Shown here: piece by piece, positions 6,268 through 14,700 of the stretch
Position numbering within the stretch: position 1 is the first letter of the stretch
How the letters are laid out: each line of letters starts with the position of its first letter
Origin: Pseudomonadota bacterium
GTDB lineage: Bacteria; Desulfobacterota; Anaeroferrophillalia; Anaeroferrophillales; Tharpellaceae
Direction: 5' to 3'
DNA length: 17,182 nucleotides
Assembly (NCBI GenBank): GCA_015486505.1
Contig: WFRP01000255.1
Location: 1 to 17,182 of the forward strand
Position numbers and translations under genes: made by a program
Notes under the pieces: model-generated
Told to the model about the DNA's origin: nothing
Database searches by the model: none
What the model saw: the letters and a program-made list of their open reading frames with translations, nothing else

Positions 6268-7473
6268 ATGCTGCACGGAAAAGAGATCCTGCTTGGGGTC
6301 ACCGGCGGAATTGCCGCTTATAAATCGGTTCTGCTTTTAAGAGAACTCACCAAATACGGTGCCAACGTCAATGTCATTATGACCCAGAGCGCTACCGAAT
6401 TTGTCGGCCCCCTGACCTTCCAGACCCTTTCCGGCAATCCGGTGACCACCGATATTTTCACCCTCTTTGCCTCATCTGAAATCGGCCACGTCTCCCTGGC
6501 GAGCCGGGCCGATCTTCTCGTAATCGCGCCGGCGACGGCCAATATAATCGGTAAAATCGCCAACGGTATCGCCGATGATTTCCTGACGACGATGGTGATG
6601 GCGACCCGGGTGCCGGTGCTCTTCGCCCCGGCGATGAATACCAATATGTGGGCCAGCCTGGTCGTCCAGAAAAATATCGCCAACCTCAAAGAGATGCACT
6701 ACCATTTTATGGAACCGGCTGAGGGGGAACTGGCCTGCGGGGTGGTCGGCCGCGGCAAACTCGCCGATATTGACGCGATTATGGACGAAATTAAAGCCCT
6801 TTTAAGCCCGAATGATCTTCAAGGGGAAAAGATCCTGATCAGTGCCGGGCCCACGGAAGAGGCGATTGACCCGGCCCGCTGCCTGACCAACCGCTCTTCC
6901 GGGAAAATGGGCTACAATCTGGCGACGGTGGCCCGGCAGCGCGGCGCTGAGGTTATCCTGGTGGCCGGGCCCACGGCCGAGCTTGAAACCTGGGGTATCA
7001 AAGTTATCAAATGCAAAACCGCGCTTGAAATGGCTCAAGCGATTGATGAAAACCTGGACGGGGTTACATCGGTCATAATGGCGGCCGCCGTCGCCGATTT
7101 TCGCCCGGCGGAGATGGCGGCGGAAAAGATTAAACGGGAAGGCAATTACTGTCTTGAGCTTGAGCCCAATCCCGATATTCTGGCCGGTCTCGGCCGCCGG
7201 CCAAACAAACCGTTTCTCGTCGGTTTTGCCGCCGAAACCAGTAAACTGCTCGACCATGCCCAGGACAAGATCAAGCGCAAAAATCTTGATATGATTGTTG
7301 CCAATGACGTAACCGCTCCCGGAGCCGGATTCAGCGTTGATACCAATATTATAAAAATTATCGATCGTGACGGCAAAATGACCGATTTCCCGTTAATGAG
7401 CAAGGAAAAAGTCGCCGGAGTTATCCTTGATCATATGCTGAAAGTCAAGAAACAGCGGCGCATATTATCATAA
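6268..7473 (+). CDS. coaBC: Bifunctional phosphopantothenoylcysteine decarboxylase / phosphopantothenate-cysteine ligase
   Basis: This 401-residue protein joins two steps of coenzyme A synthesis: ligation of cysteine to 4'-phosphopantothenate, then decarboxylation to 4'-phosphopantetheine. The N-terminal FMN-dependent CoaC domain shows LGVTGGIAAYKS (9-20), the catalytic His74 in GHVSLA, Asn124 in PAMNTNMW (121-128) and Cys157 in ACGVVGRGKLAD (156-167). The C-terminal CoaB domain begins near 185 with ISAGPTEEAIDPARCLTNRSSGKMGY (191-216, including Asn208), followed by AAAVADFRP (272-280) and the AEKIKR lysines (285-290). Length and motif order match the usual fused enzyme. GGAGAG at 6253-6258 is a good ribosome site. 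The uracil-DNA glycosylase gene follows after 21 bp and is probably co-transcribed. The upstream region is shared divergently with the DUF445 gene. Confidence 0.97.
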   Translation: MLHGKEILLGVTGGIAAYKSVLLLRELTKYGANVNVIMTQSATEFVGPLTFQTLSGNPVTTDIFTLFASSEIGHVSLASRADLLVIAPATANIIGKIANGIADDFLTTMVMATRVPVLFAPAMNTNMWASLVVQKNIANLKEMHYHFMEPAEGELACGVVGRGKLADIDAIMDEIKALLSPNDLQGEKILISAGPTEEAIDPARCLTNRSSGKMGYNLATVARQRGAEVILVAGPTAELETWGIKVIKCKTALEMAQAIDENLDGVTSVIMAAAVADFRPAEMAAEKIKREGNYCLELEPNPDILAGLGRRPNKPFLVGFAAETSKLLDHAQDKIKRKNLDMIVANDVTAPGAGFSVDTNIIKIIDRDGKMTDFPLMSKEKVAGVILDHMLKVKKQRRILS

Positions 7474-7494
7474 AACCGGAGATGATATAATTAT

Positions 7495-8166
7495 ATGACC
7501 GATTTTTACGGAGATTTAGAGCAGCTTAAAGCCCAGCTTGAACGCCAGCAGGAATTAAAAAATCCCGGGGTGCGGGTAAAAAAACGTGATCCAAAAAAAC
7601 TTTTGGCAAATATCAGTCAGGAACTGGGCAACTGCCGCCGCTGCGATTTACACTCAACCCGCAAACATCTGGTTTTCGGCAAAGGCAATCCCGATGCCGA
7701 ACTGATGTTTGTCGGTGAAGCTCCGGGGGCGGATGAGGATCTTCAGGGCGAGCCTTTTGTCGGCCGGGCCGGCCAACTCCTGGGAAAAATCATTACCGCC
7801 ATGGGCAAATCCCGGGATCAGGTCTACATTGCCAATATCCTGAAATGCCGCCCGCCGGAAAATCGCAATCCCAAGCCTGATGAAATCGCGGTTTGCTCGC
7901 CTTTTCTCAGGCGGCAGATCGAAGCAATTCAGCCCAAAGTTATCTGCGCGTTAGGCACGTTCGCGGCCCAGACCATGCTGAAAACCAATACCGCCATCGG
8001 CAGGCTGCGCGGCCGCCCGCATCCTTTTACTGAAACTTGCGTACTGATCCCGACCTACCATCCCGCCTACCTCTTACGCAGCCCGAGCAAAAAAAAGGAG
8101 GTCTGGAACGATATGCAGCTTATCATGAAACTTTTAGGCTGGCCGCTGCCGCAAGCAAAATCTTGA
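7495..8166 (+). CDS. Family 4 uracil-DNA glycosylase with 4Fe-4S cluster
   Basis: This 223-residue enzyme removes uracil, mainly from deaminated cytosine, to start base-excision repair. Family-4 marks are all present: the Fe-S ligands Cys47 and Cys50 (CRRC), Cys118 (KCRPPENRNP) and Cys134 (AVCSPFLRRQ), the active-site loop GEAPGADEDLQGEPFVGRAG (74-93), and YHPAYLLRSPSKK (188-200) for DNA-backbone contact. The first 35 residues are a charged helical extension ahead of the conserved core (LKAQLERQQELKNPGVRVKKRDPKK), common in homologues of this type. GGAG at 7478-7481 lies a little far from the ATG. The gene follows coaBC closely. No functional link with CoA synthesis is apparent, so co-transcription probably reflects shared housekeeping expression. 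Confidence 0.95.
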   Translation: MTDFYGDLEQLKAQLERQQELKNPGVRVKKRDPKKLLANISQELGNCRRCDLHSTRKHLVFGKGNPDAELMFVGEAPGADEDLQGEPFVGRAGQLLGKIITAMGKSRDQVYIANILKCRPPENRNPKPDEIAVCSPFLRRQIEAIQPKVICALGTFAAQTMLKTNTAIGRLRGRPHPFTETCVLIPTYHPAYLLRSPSKKKEVWNDMQLIMKLLGWPLPQAKS

Positions 8167-8207
8167 TGTTTTAAGCTCAACAACGGGCGGTCTTGATAAA
8201 AATTGAG

Positions 8208-8237
8208 TTGACAGCAAGACATAATTAAGGGTATTTA
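8208..8237 (+). promoter_or_regulatory. Candidate sigma70-type promoter for the 82-residue protein
   Basis: A consensus TTGACA at 8208-8213 is followed after 18 bp by TATTTA at 8232-8237. The start of transcription would fall about 55-60 bp before the ATG at 8303. The -35 is perfect and the -10 is weak. It lies just downstream of the uracil-DNA glycosylase gene, so the small gene need not depend on the coaBC transcript. Confidence 0.45.
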
Positions 8238-8302
8238 TAGCCATATTGCCAATAGTTACGGATAATCTGTCACTGACAAGCAAAAGGTCTGGAGAGAAAA
8301 AG

Positions 8303-8551
8303 ATGCTGGTGGAAGGAAAAAAATTACGTAAAGGGCTGTTAGTCTACCGGGGCATTGTTTTTGACTACACTCACGGCCGCGCTTACGGGCCCTGTTTCAC
8401 CTTGAAAAAGGAGGCCATTGACTGGGCCGACAAAGAAGCTCTTAAAAGAGATCATCCGCTCGATGTCCGGAAATCCGTCATGTGGAATACCTGTGAGGCC
8501 GAAGGAATTCCACCGGATGTTGACGGTTCCAAATGCGACACTATTTTGTAG
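8303..8551 (+). CDS. Small uncharacterised protein, 82 residues
   Basis: I do not recognise this protein. The ATG at 8303 is chosen over an upstream in-frame TTG (8246) because GGAGAG (8291-8296) lies 6 nt before it. The product is soluble and charged, with a basic N-terminus (VEGKKLRKGLLVYRG), an aromatic strand region (IVFDYTHGRAYGPCFTLKKEAIDWADKEAL) and three cysteines: Cys31, Cys64 in WNTCEAEG and Cys78 in GSKCDT close to the C-terminus. There is no signal peptide or membrane segment. A candidate promoter lies just upstream. It is convergent with the glutamate dehydrogenase gene, 56 bp away. That gap holds an 11-bp direct repeat, CCTTTCCGCCT (8559-8569 and 8583-8593), and no clear terminator. 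Confidence 0.65.
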   Translation: MLVEGKKLRKGLLVYRGIVFDYTHGRAYGPCFTLKKEAIDWADKEALKRDHPLDVRKSVMWNTCEAEGIPPDVDGSKCDTIL

Positions 8552-8607
8552 AGTCAGACCTTTCCGCCTTTCTCCCATCCGGCCTTTCCGCCTGCCTGTA
8601 TTGACGT

Positions 8608-11598
8608 TTAAAACCGGAATTTCCTTTTGACATAAGCAACCAGTTCACTGCCGAAATCACTCTCCCAGTCACCATCATAGACCATTCTGGCCGCCAGTTC
8701 GGCGGCAACCATCGCGGCCCGGTATTTCAGCGGCAGCCGCCGCGGCACACGCTTCAGAAAGCGAGGCTGCCGGAGAAATTTCGGGAGATGGGCTTTAACG
8801 GCCCGGCGCATCGGCGCCGTATCAAGCAGCTCGGCATGCGCCTGCAGGTAATCGAAAATCCGTCCGTAATTGAGATTGATCTCCCGGCTTAAGGCTCCGG
8901 CAATCATCGTAAATGATTGGGTGCCGCCGGATTGCTTTCTCCGGGCAAAGATCAGATGGGCCTCATCGGCGGCCCGGCGTTCGAGAATATCGAGGACATC
9001 GGCGACATACTCGTCCTTATGTTTAAGGAATTCACTCTGCGAAAGCACCAGATTGGCAATAATCTCGTAGGATGACGAAATCACCCCGCATTTATTGGCG
9101 GCCGCGTCACGAATCAGAACAATGCCCTGCTCCTGCAGTTTCTCCCGGGCCGCCGGGGTGATAAACGAGTTGGCACCTTCAACAATTGCCTTACAGGTCG
9201 GCTGACCGTCGGCCGCGATAAACTTCTCCCAGTTATTAATATCGACGGTTTCCGGACGGCCGCCGGCCGGGATAAAGAGATCGGCGGCGACCGTAAAGAT
9301 CGCGTTATCAAATTCGCGGTGAAAATTATCGGTTGTCACCCACTCTTCACAAATTCCGGAATCATCTCTGTTGACCCGTTTATAGAGTTCCGCCAGACCC
9401 TCCCGGCGCCGCTGCCGGCTGAAGAGCTGATAGCCGCCGGGATGAAGTTTTTCCGGCGCAAACTCATCAATATTATGCTGCAGAACCAAACGGCCAAGTT
9501 CGGTATGATCAAGCCCTTCAGGGTCGTAAAGGATTCCGGAGCCGGCGACAATCAGCACAATCTTTACCCGCGGCGAACGCTCTAAAAGGAGGCGCATCGC
9601 GTTACCGGCGACATCGCCATTGGGCCCGCCGGTCAATTTAACCCGGAAACTGTCCCGGCGCATATCGATACCGAGCTCAGCCATCGTAATCTCGGCAAAT
9701 GTGATAACCCCGAGTGAAGTTACGCCATACTCCTTATGATTGATGCCGACCGCTTTACTGGAAATCACCCCGCCCCCCAAAATATAGCCGCGTTTTTGCG
9801 ACTGTCTGGCGATCAACTCGATCATGGCATCGTGCATATTCTCATCCGGTCCGAGTTCAATCGGCTCCTCCTCACCGTAGTAATCAACCACCTGCGGATT
9901 CAGCGCCCGGCCATCGGCATCGGTGACAAAAAGGTCGAAAAAGGCGTTGATAAAACCGTACTGCAGTTTATAAAGGCTCTGCAACCGCGCCGGTTTATCT
10001 TTAAGATCACTGATATCGTGGACCACCACCATTTTGGAGCCGCCCTCGTAGATATCCTTGTTTTTCAAATGCTGGGTATGGGCCAGAACATAGACCTCGC
10101 GCAGCAGGCTTGTGGAAGCGGCAAGAAAATCATCGTAACCGGCGCAGGAGATAGTGCGCCAGCCGCCGCGGGCGATATCGGAAAAACCGACATGATAGCC
10201 GGAGCCGTAGCGGCCATAGAAAAAGGTTACCCGGAAAGGCTTGACCCCGCCCGGGAAATCGGCGGTAAATTGAGAATCAAGCTCTTCCAGGTAAGCCGGA
10301 TCAAGCCGAAAAGCCAGAGCATGTTTTTCCGGAACGAAAAAATTGGTTTTCAAGGTATAACGAATCAGCAGCCGGGCCGTGGCAAAAATCGTGCGCCGTA
10401 AAACATCAAAATGCCGGTGGCCGGTATTATAACCGGCAATCAGTTTTTCCACCTCAGCCTCTAATATCTGACACTCACCGGCCCGGTTTTCAAGACCCGG
10501 GGTAAAACGCGCCCGGAAAAAATTAACCAGCGCCAGAGCAATCTCCGAACCGACCTGAAACGCCCGGACCACCTCATTCAGATCAAAGATATCAGGCTGG
10601 TTGTGAGCCAGATTGGAGTGGCAGAAACTCACCATCGCTTTAAGCAAAAGCAGATCTTCGCCATTAGTTAAATTACCACGGACATAATGTTGATAAAGAG
10701 TTCCCCGATTAGCGAGAATCTGGGTGTTATAGAGTTCAACTTTCAGCCGCTGATAAAAATCGGCATCAAGTTCACTGCTTTTTTCGAGATAGAAAGTGCC
10801 GAGAAAATGAGGGTGAACCCCGGTGGCAATTTCCAGACAGTAGGCCCGGCTGACCCGGCCTTTAAGGCGATGAAAAACCTCAAGCACCTGTTCGAGAAAG
10901 CCCTGTCCCGGAGGGTTGCCGACTGAAAAAAGAATTCGGGTCTCGGGATGGGCGCTGTCATCCAGCCCCTCCTCAACCGCGAAATAGAGCCCGTCAAATT
11001 TGCAGCCCTGCTGATAAATCCAGAGCAGCCGGGCGATGCGCTCAGGCGGGGAGATTTGCAAATATTCCATATTGTTAATTGCCAGCAGCCGCAGACCCGC
11101 GCTGAGTTTAGAAAAATTAAACTCCGGATAAAGCCGGCGCAGACCCTTCTCAACCGCCGCTTTAAGCCCCCGGGGCAAACGCACATTTTCAGCATTCCGC
11201 ACCTGATGGCTGGAGACCTGCTTAAATTCATAGCGTTGAATTTCCAGAACCGAATCGCTGTTCGGCAAGCTGTCGTAGGAGTGCGAAATCTCGGCATAGG
11301 TCGGTTTTTCCCGCAGATTAGTCAGTGTTTTATAGATTGATCCCGCCTGACTTAAACCGGCAACCACCAAAATCTCATCGCGATCCGCCAGCAGCAGGTG
11401 CCGATTCAAACCCAGTGTATCCAGACCGGCAACCAAAAGGTCAATCGCGGCTTTCTCTTTAGCCATAGTCAGGAAAAAGTAGGGATTCATATTGGCTTTC
11501 AGCCAGGCAAGATTTTTCTCTTCCCGCGGCCGGCGGCAGGCAAGATTATCCTGCAGATGCAGATGCAGACGTTGTTTGAAACCGGTAATTTCAGACAT
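8608..11598 (-). CDS. NAD-specific glutamate dehydrogenase, large (about 115-kDa class)
   Basis: This 996-residue enzyme should deaminate glutamate to 2-oxoglutarate and ammonia with NAD. The catalytic domain starts near residue 455: YGRYGSGYHVGFSDIARGGWR (461-481), then KDIYEGGSKMVVVHD (514-528) with Lys522 in the position of the substrate lysine. The dinucleotide-binding part shows GGPNGDVAGNAM (657-668), FIPAGGRPETVD (775-786), KAIVEGANSFITPAA (803-817) and DAAANKCGVISSSYE (831-845). The first 450 residues are the poorly conserved regulatory N-terminus. Total length fits the 115-kDa class, not the roughly 1600-residue GDH-180 type or the 450-residue hexameric enzymes. CAGGAG lies 6 nt before the ATG. 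It is divergent from the LVIVD-protein gene, and their shared 166-bp region holds a 13-bp perfect palindrome that could be an operator. Confidence 0.94.
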   Translation of the reverse strand: MSEITGFKQRLHLHLQDNLACRRPREEKNLAWLKANMNPYFFLTMAKEKAAIDLLVAGLDTLGLNRHLLLADRDEILVVAGLSQAGSIYKTLTNLREKPTYAEISHSYDSLPNSDSVLEIQRYEFKQVSSHQVRNAENVRLPRGLKAAVEKGLRRLYPEFNFSKLSAGLRLLAINNMEYLQISPPERIARLLWIYQQGCKFDGLYFAVEEGLDDSAHPETRILFSVGNPPGQGFLEQVLEVFHRLKGRVSRAYCLEIATGVHPHFLGTFYLEKSSELDADFYQRLKVELYNTQILANRGTLYQHYVRGNLTNGEDLLLLKAMVSFCHSNLAHNQPDIFDLNEVVRAFQVGSEIALALVNFFRARFTPGLENRAGECQILEAEVEKLIAGYNTGHRHFDVLRRTIFATARLLIRYTLKTNFFVPEKHALAFRLDPAYLEELDSQFTADFPGGVKPFRVTFFYGRYGSGYHVGFSDIARGGWRTISCAGYDDFLAASTSLLREVYVLAHTQHLKNKDIYEGGSKMVVVHDISDLKDKPARLQSLYKLQYGFINAFFDLFVTDADGRALNPQVVDYYGEEEPIELGPDENMHDAMIELIARQSQKRGYILGGGVISSKAVGINHKEYGVTSLGVITFAEITMAELGIDMRRDSFRVKLTGGPNGDVAGNAMRLLLERSPRVKIVLIVAGSGILYDPEGLDHTELGRLVLQHNIDEFAPEKLHPGGYQLFSRQRRREGLAELYKRVNRDDSGICEEWVTTDNFHREFDNAIFTVAADLFIPAGGRPETVDINNWEKFIAADGQPTCKAIVEGANSFITPAAREKLQEQGIVLIRDAAANKCGVISSSYEIIANLVLSQSEFLKHKDEYVADVLDILERRAADEAHLIFARRKQSGGTQSFTMIAGALSREINLNYGRIFDYLQAHAELLDTAPMRRAVKAHLPKFLRQPRFLKRVPRRLPLKYRAAMVAAELAARMVYDGDWESDFGSELVAYVKRKFRF

Positions 11599-11663
11599 TT
11601 AATGCTCCTGTTTTTATTTTGAATAATTTTCGTAAATATTCGGGTTTATTTTACCCAAACAAT

Positions 11664-11676
11664 GTGATAATATCAC
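11664..11676. promoter_or_regulatory. Perfect palindrome GTGATAATATCAC in a divergent promoter region
   Basis: Six-base arms GTGATA and TATCAC flank a single A. It sits 66 bp upstream of the glutamate dehydrogenase ATG and 88 bp before the LVIVD-protein ATG. A second, weaker inverted repeat, GGGTTTATTTTACCC (11642-11656), lies on the dehydrogenase side. On that strand a TTGTTT/TATTTA pair with 18 bp between is a possible promoter, which would put the palindrome directly upstream of its -35. The half-site spacing does not fit CRP (6 bp between TGTGA and TCACA) or FNR (4 bp between TTGAT and ATCAA). The binding protein is unknown. Confidence 0.4.
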
Positions 11677-11764
11677 GACCCTGCAGACAAAGCAAATACG
11701 ATGGCATCGACCAGCAGGAAAATATTGATTTTTGCGTTGCAATTACCAGTAAGGAGTTTCAGCC

Positions 11765-14700
11765 ATGAAAAAAAACATCTGTTTCCTGATTTTATGCTCA
11801 CTGTTTATGGCCGTTCCCGGCCGGGCGACAACCCTCTATAATCCGCCGAACCCGCCCGCTGCGGCATTCACCGCCGAAAAGATCGCCAATTGGGGCACCG
11901 GCTCCTGTAAGGATGTCGTGATCAAGGATGATCTGGCTTTCTGCGCCGCGGCGGCGGCCGGGATCGATATTATCGACATCAGCAATCCGGCCCGGCCCGA
12001 ACCGGTTGCTGAGTGTAAATGCAACATCAATGTCGGTCATCTGTTTCCTGCCGGCAAATATCTCTACCTGACCGGTCAGAGACTCGACGGCAACGACTAC
12101 GGATTCGCGATCATCGACGTATCCGATCCCAGCCATCCTGAAGTCGCCGCGTCCGTGAATAACATCTCTTTTGCCGGAGAAGTCAAGGTAAGCGGCAATT
12201 ACGCTTATGTCGCTTCCTTCACGGAAATTAAAATTTTCAACATTTCCGACCCGACCAATCCGGTTGCGACCGGCAGCTGTAAACTCGGAAACATTCCTTA
12301 CACTTTTGCTATCTCCGGCAATTATGCCTTGGTCGCGAATGTTTTCAGAGGACTGCAGGTTGTCGACATCAAAAATCCTGAAGCTCCGGTTTTAATAACC
12401 TCCGACGAGAGCTCCGGCCGCCATCTCAAGGACATCGTAATTCGCGACAATTTCGCGTTTGTCATATCCGATGAAGAGGGTTTAGTTGTCTTTGACATCG
12501 AAAACCCTAAGGCTCCGACCCCGGTTGCGGCATACGCTCTTCCCGAAAAAGGTAAAGCCATCGCCTGGGCTCCAAACGGTCGCGATATCCTCCTGAGCGA
12601 CGAAAAAAACACGCTCTATATTTTTTCAACTGCTGATCCCGCCGCCCCGGTACTGCTCGCAACTTATCCGACCCCGGCCGCAGCTCCCGGAATCGCGGTT
12701 CAGAACAATCTGGCTTTTATCGCGGAACAGACTAAAGGACTGGAGATTATCGATCTTACCAATCCCGCAATGCCGCAGCAAAAAAGCCGCTACGATTTTT
12801 CCGGAATTCTTGACAATATTATTCTTACCGAAACCTATGCCTATCTCGGCGACTGTGACAGCATCAAGGTTGTGGATATCAGCAAGCCAAAGCCGACCCT
12901 GGTTACGGAAATTAAAAGCACCGGCAAACTCTTTCTTGAGAAAAACCACATCTTTGCCGCTACCGGAACCGCCTTCAGGATTATCGACATCAGCAATCCG
13001 GGCCAACCGGAGATCACGGCAAGCCTTGACCATGACGAGTATGTTGTCTATTCTATCTATGTTTCCGGTTCCTATGCCTACGTCGGCTCTTACACGTCCT
13101 TGTACATTTACGATGTCTCCGACCCTGCGGCCCCGTTTCTCGCCACTAAATATGATTCTCCGGGATTGGTCTATGACCTGGTTATCGAAAATAATTATGC
13201 TTTAATTGCCGGAGTGAACGCAGGTTTGACCATTCTTGACATCAGCGACCCCCTTAATCCCGTCGCTGTCGACGGCAATAATCCAATCTTTCTCAACAAG
13301 ATCGCCGCCAAAGGCAATTACGTCTATGCCGGACAATCCTACATTGAAGGAAGTGCCAATAGCCGGATAACGATATTGGATATCTCCAACCCGAAAAAAC
13401 CGGTCCGGACAGCATCTTTCGACCTCGATTGTAAATGGATCAACAACTTGAGCATTGAAGGCGAACATCTGAATATCGCCTCCGACAAGGGGCTTAAAAT
13501 CTTTTCCATCAGCGACCGCCGGCGGCCCCGCGAGTTGACCGTTTTAAATAAAAACAATCCGGTTGAAGATGCTTTTATGACGGCAAACCGGATGGGAACG
13601 GTAAGTGGGGACGGCGGGGAATTTATCCTTTATGAATTTAATGACAGCAGTGTTGTCGACAATGTTCCTCCGGAAAGAGTCACCGGACTGGCCGACAACG
13701 GTCACGGCTTTACCGGCATCCGTTTACACTGGCAGGCGGCAAACGACGACCCCGCCGGCCTCGGTATCGGCACCTACCGGATCTTCCGCAAGGATTTCAG
13801 CGATGAGATTCCCTATGCCGTGACGGCGGCCGCTACAACCTTCTTCATCGACACTGATTGTCGTCCGGGAAAAAGTTATACCTATACGGTTGCAGCTTGC
13901 GATAAATCAGACAACCCGGCACCGGAATCGGCACCGATTACGATAAGAACCAGAAGTTTAACCGAAGACCGCAAGATACCGACGACTCCGGCCGATTTCA
14001 CCGGCACGATAACCGGCGCCACAGTCAAACTTGACTGGAGATTGAGTTTTGATGCCGATTCCGGAATTAAGAAGTATGAAATTTATAAAACCAGACTGAT
14101 CGATATTCCCATTGGCAAAGGCCCGCTTAAGCGAATTGACGCAACCGCCACCAACTACAGCGATACTGATATAATCCCCGGGGCCGACTACGAATATAAG
14201 ATAAGAGCTGTTGATTACGCCGGTAATCTTTCTGAATTCAGCGCCCCGATTACAATCAGGATTCCGGCAACTGTCCCGGCCGCGGAATATCACTACTACC
14301 TGCCCCATTTCTGCGCCGCAGATGGCTGGAGCACCGATTTTTCGATTACCAACATCACCGACGAATACGCGGCTGTCGTTCTGCAGGTATTTTCCGCCGC
14401 CGGCAAGGTTCTGGCGCAGCAACAACTTGAATTGCACTGGGATGAAGAAGGTAAAGGATTGGCGCCCCACTCCCAACTCTACAACTATCGTCTCTTTCTC
14501 CGCGGGCTGCCGGCGGAGACCGCCTGGCTTAAGGTTGATTCCGACAAAGAACTCTCATTTATCGGCAGTTTCGAATCTTCCACCTATTTTGAGCTGCAAA
14601 AAGGCATCAAGCAAAGTTCGTCGAGCCTGCTTTTTCCGGTGGTCACGAATAACGCCGCCGCCTGGACCGGAATCGCTCTGGCCGCTCCCGAAACTTATCC

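Noticed and set aside
8559..8593. CCTTTCCGCCT direct repeat as a CRISPR or regulatory array
   Set aside because: There are only two 11-bp copies in a short convergent gap, with no further units. Chance or slippage is enough to explain it.
9736..10401. A 221-codon plus-strand frame
   Set aside because: It is antisense to the conserved catalytic region of glutamate dehydrogenase and has no ribosome site or domain signature.
11663..11677. CRP or FNR binding site at the GTGATAATATCAC palindrome
   Set aside because: The half-sites are 5 bp apart in the TGTGA/TCACG reading and 3 bp apart in the TGAT/ATCA reading. CRP needs 6 and FNR needs 4.
11717..11757. A sigma70 promoter for the LVIVD gene at TTGATT near 11727
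   Set aside because: No -10-like sequence follows at 16-18 bp before the ribosome site.
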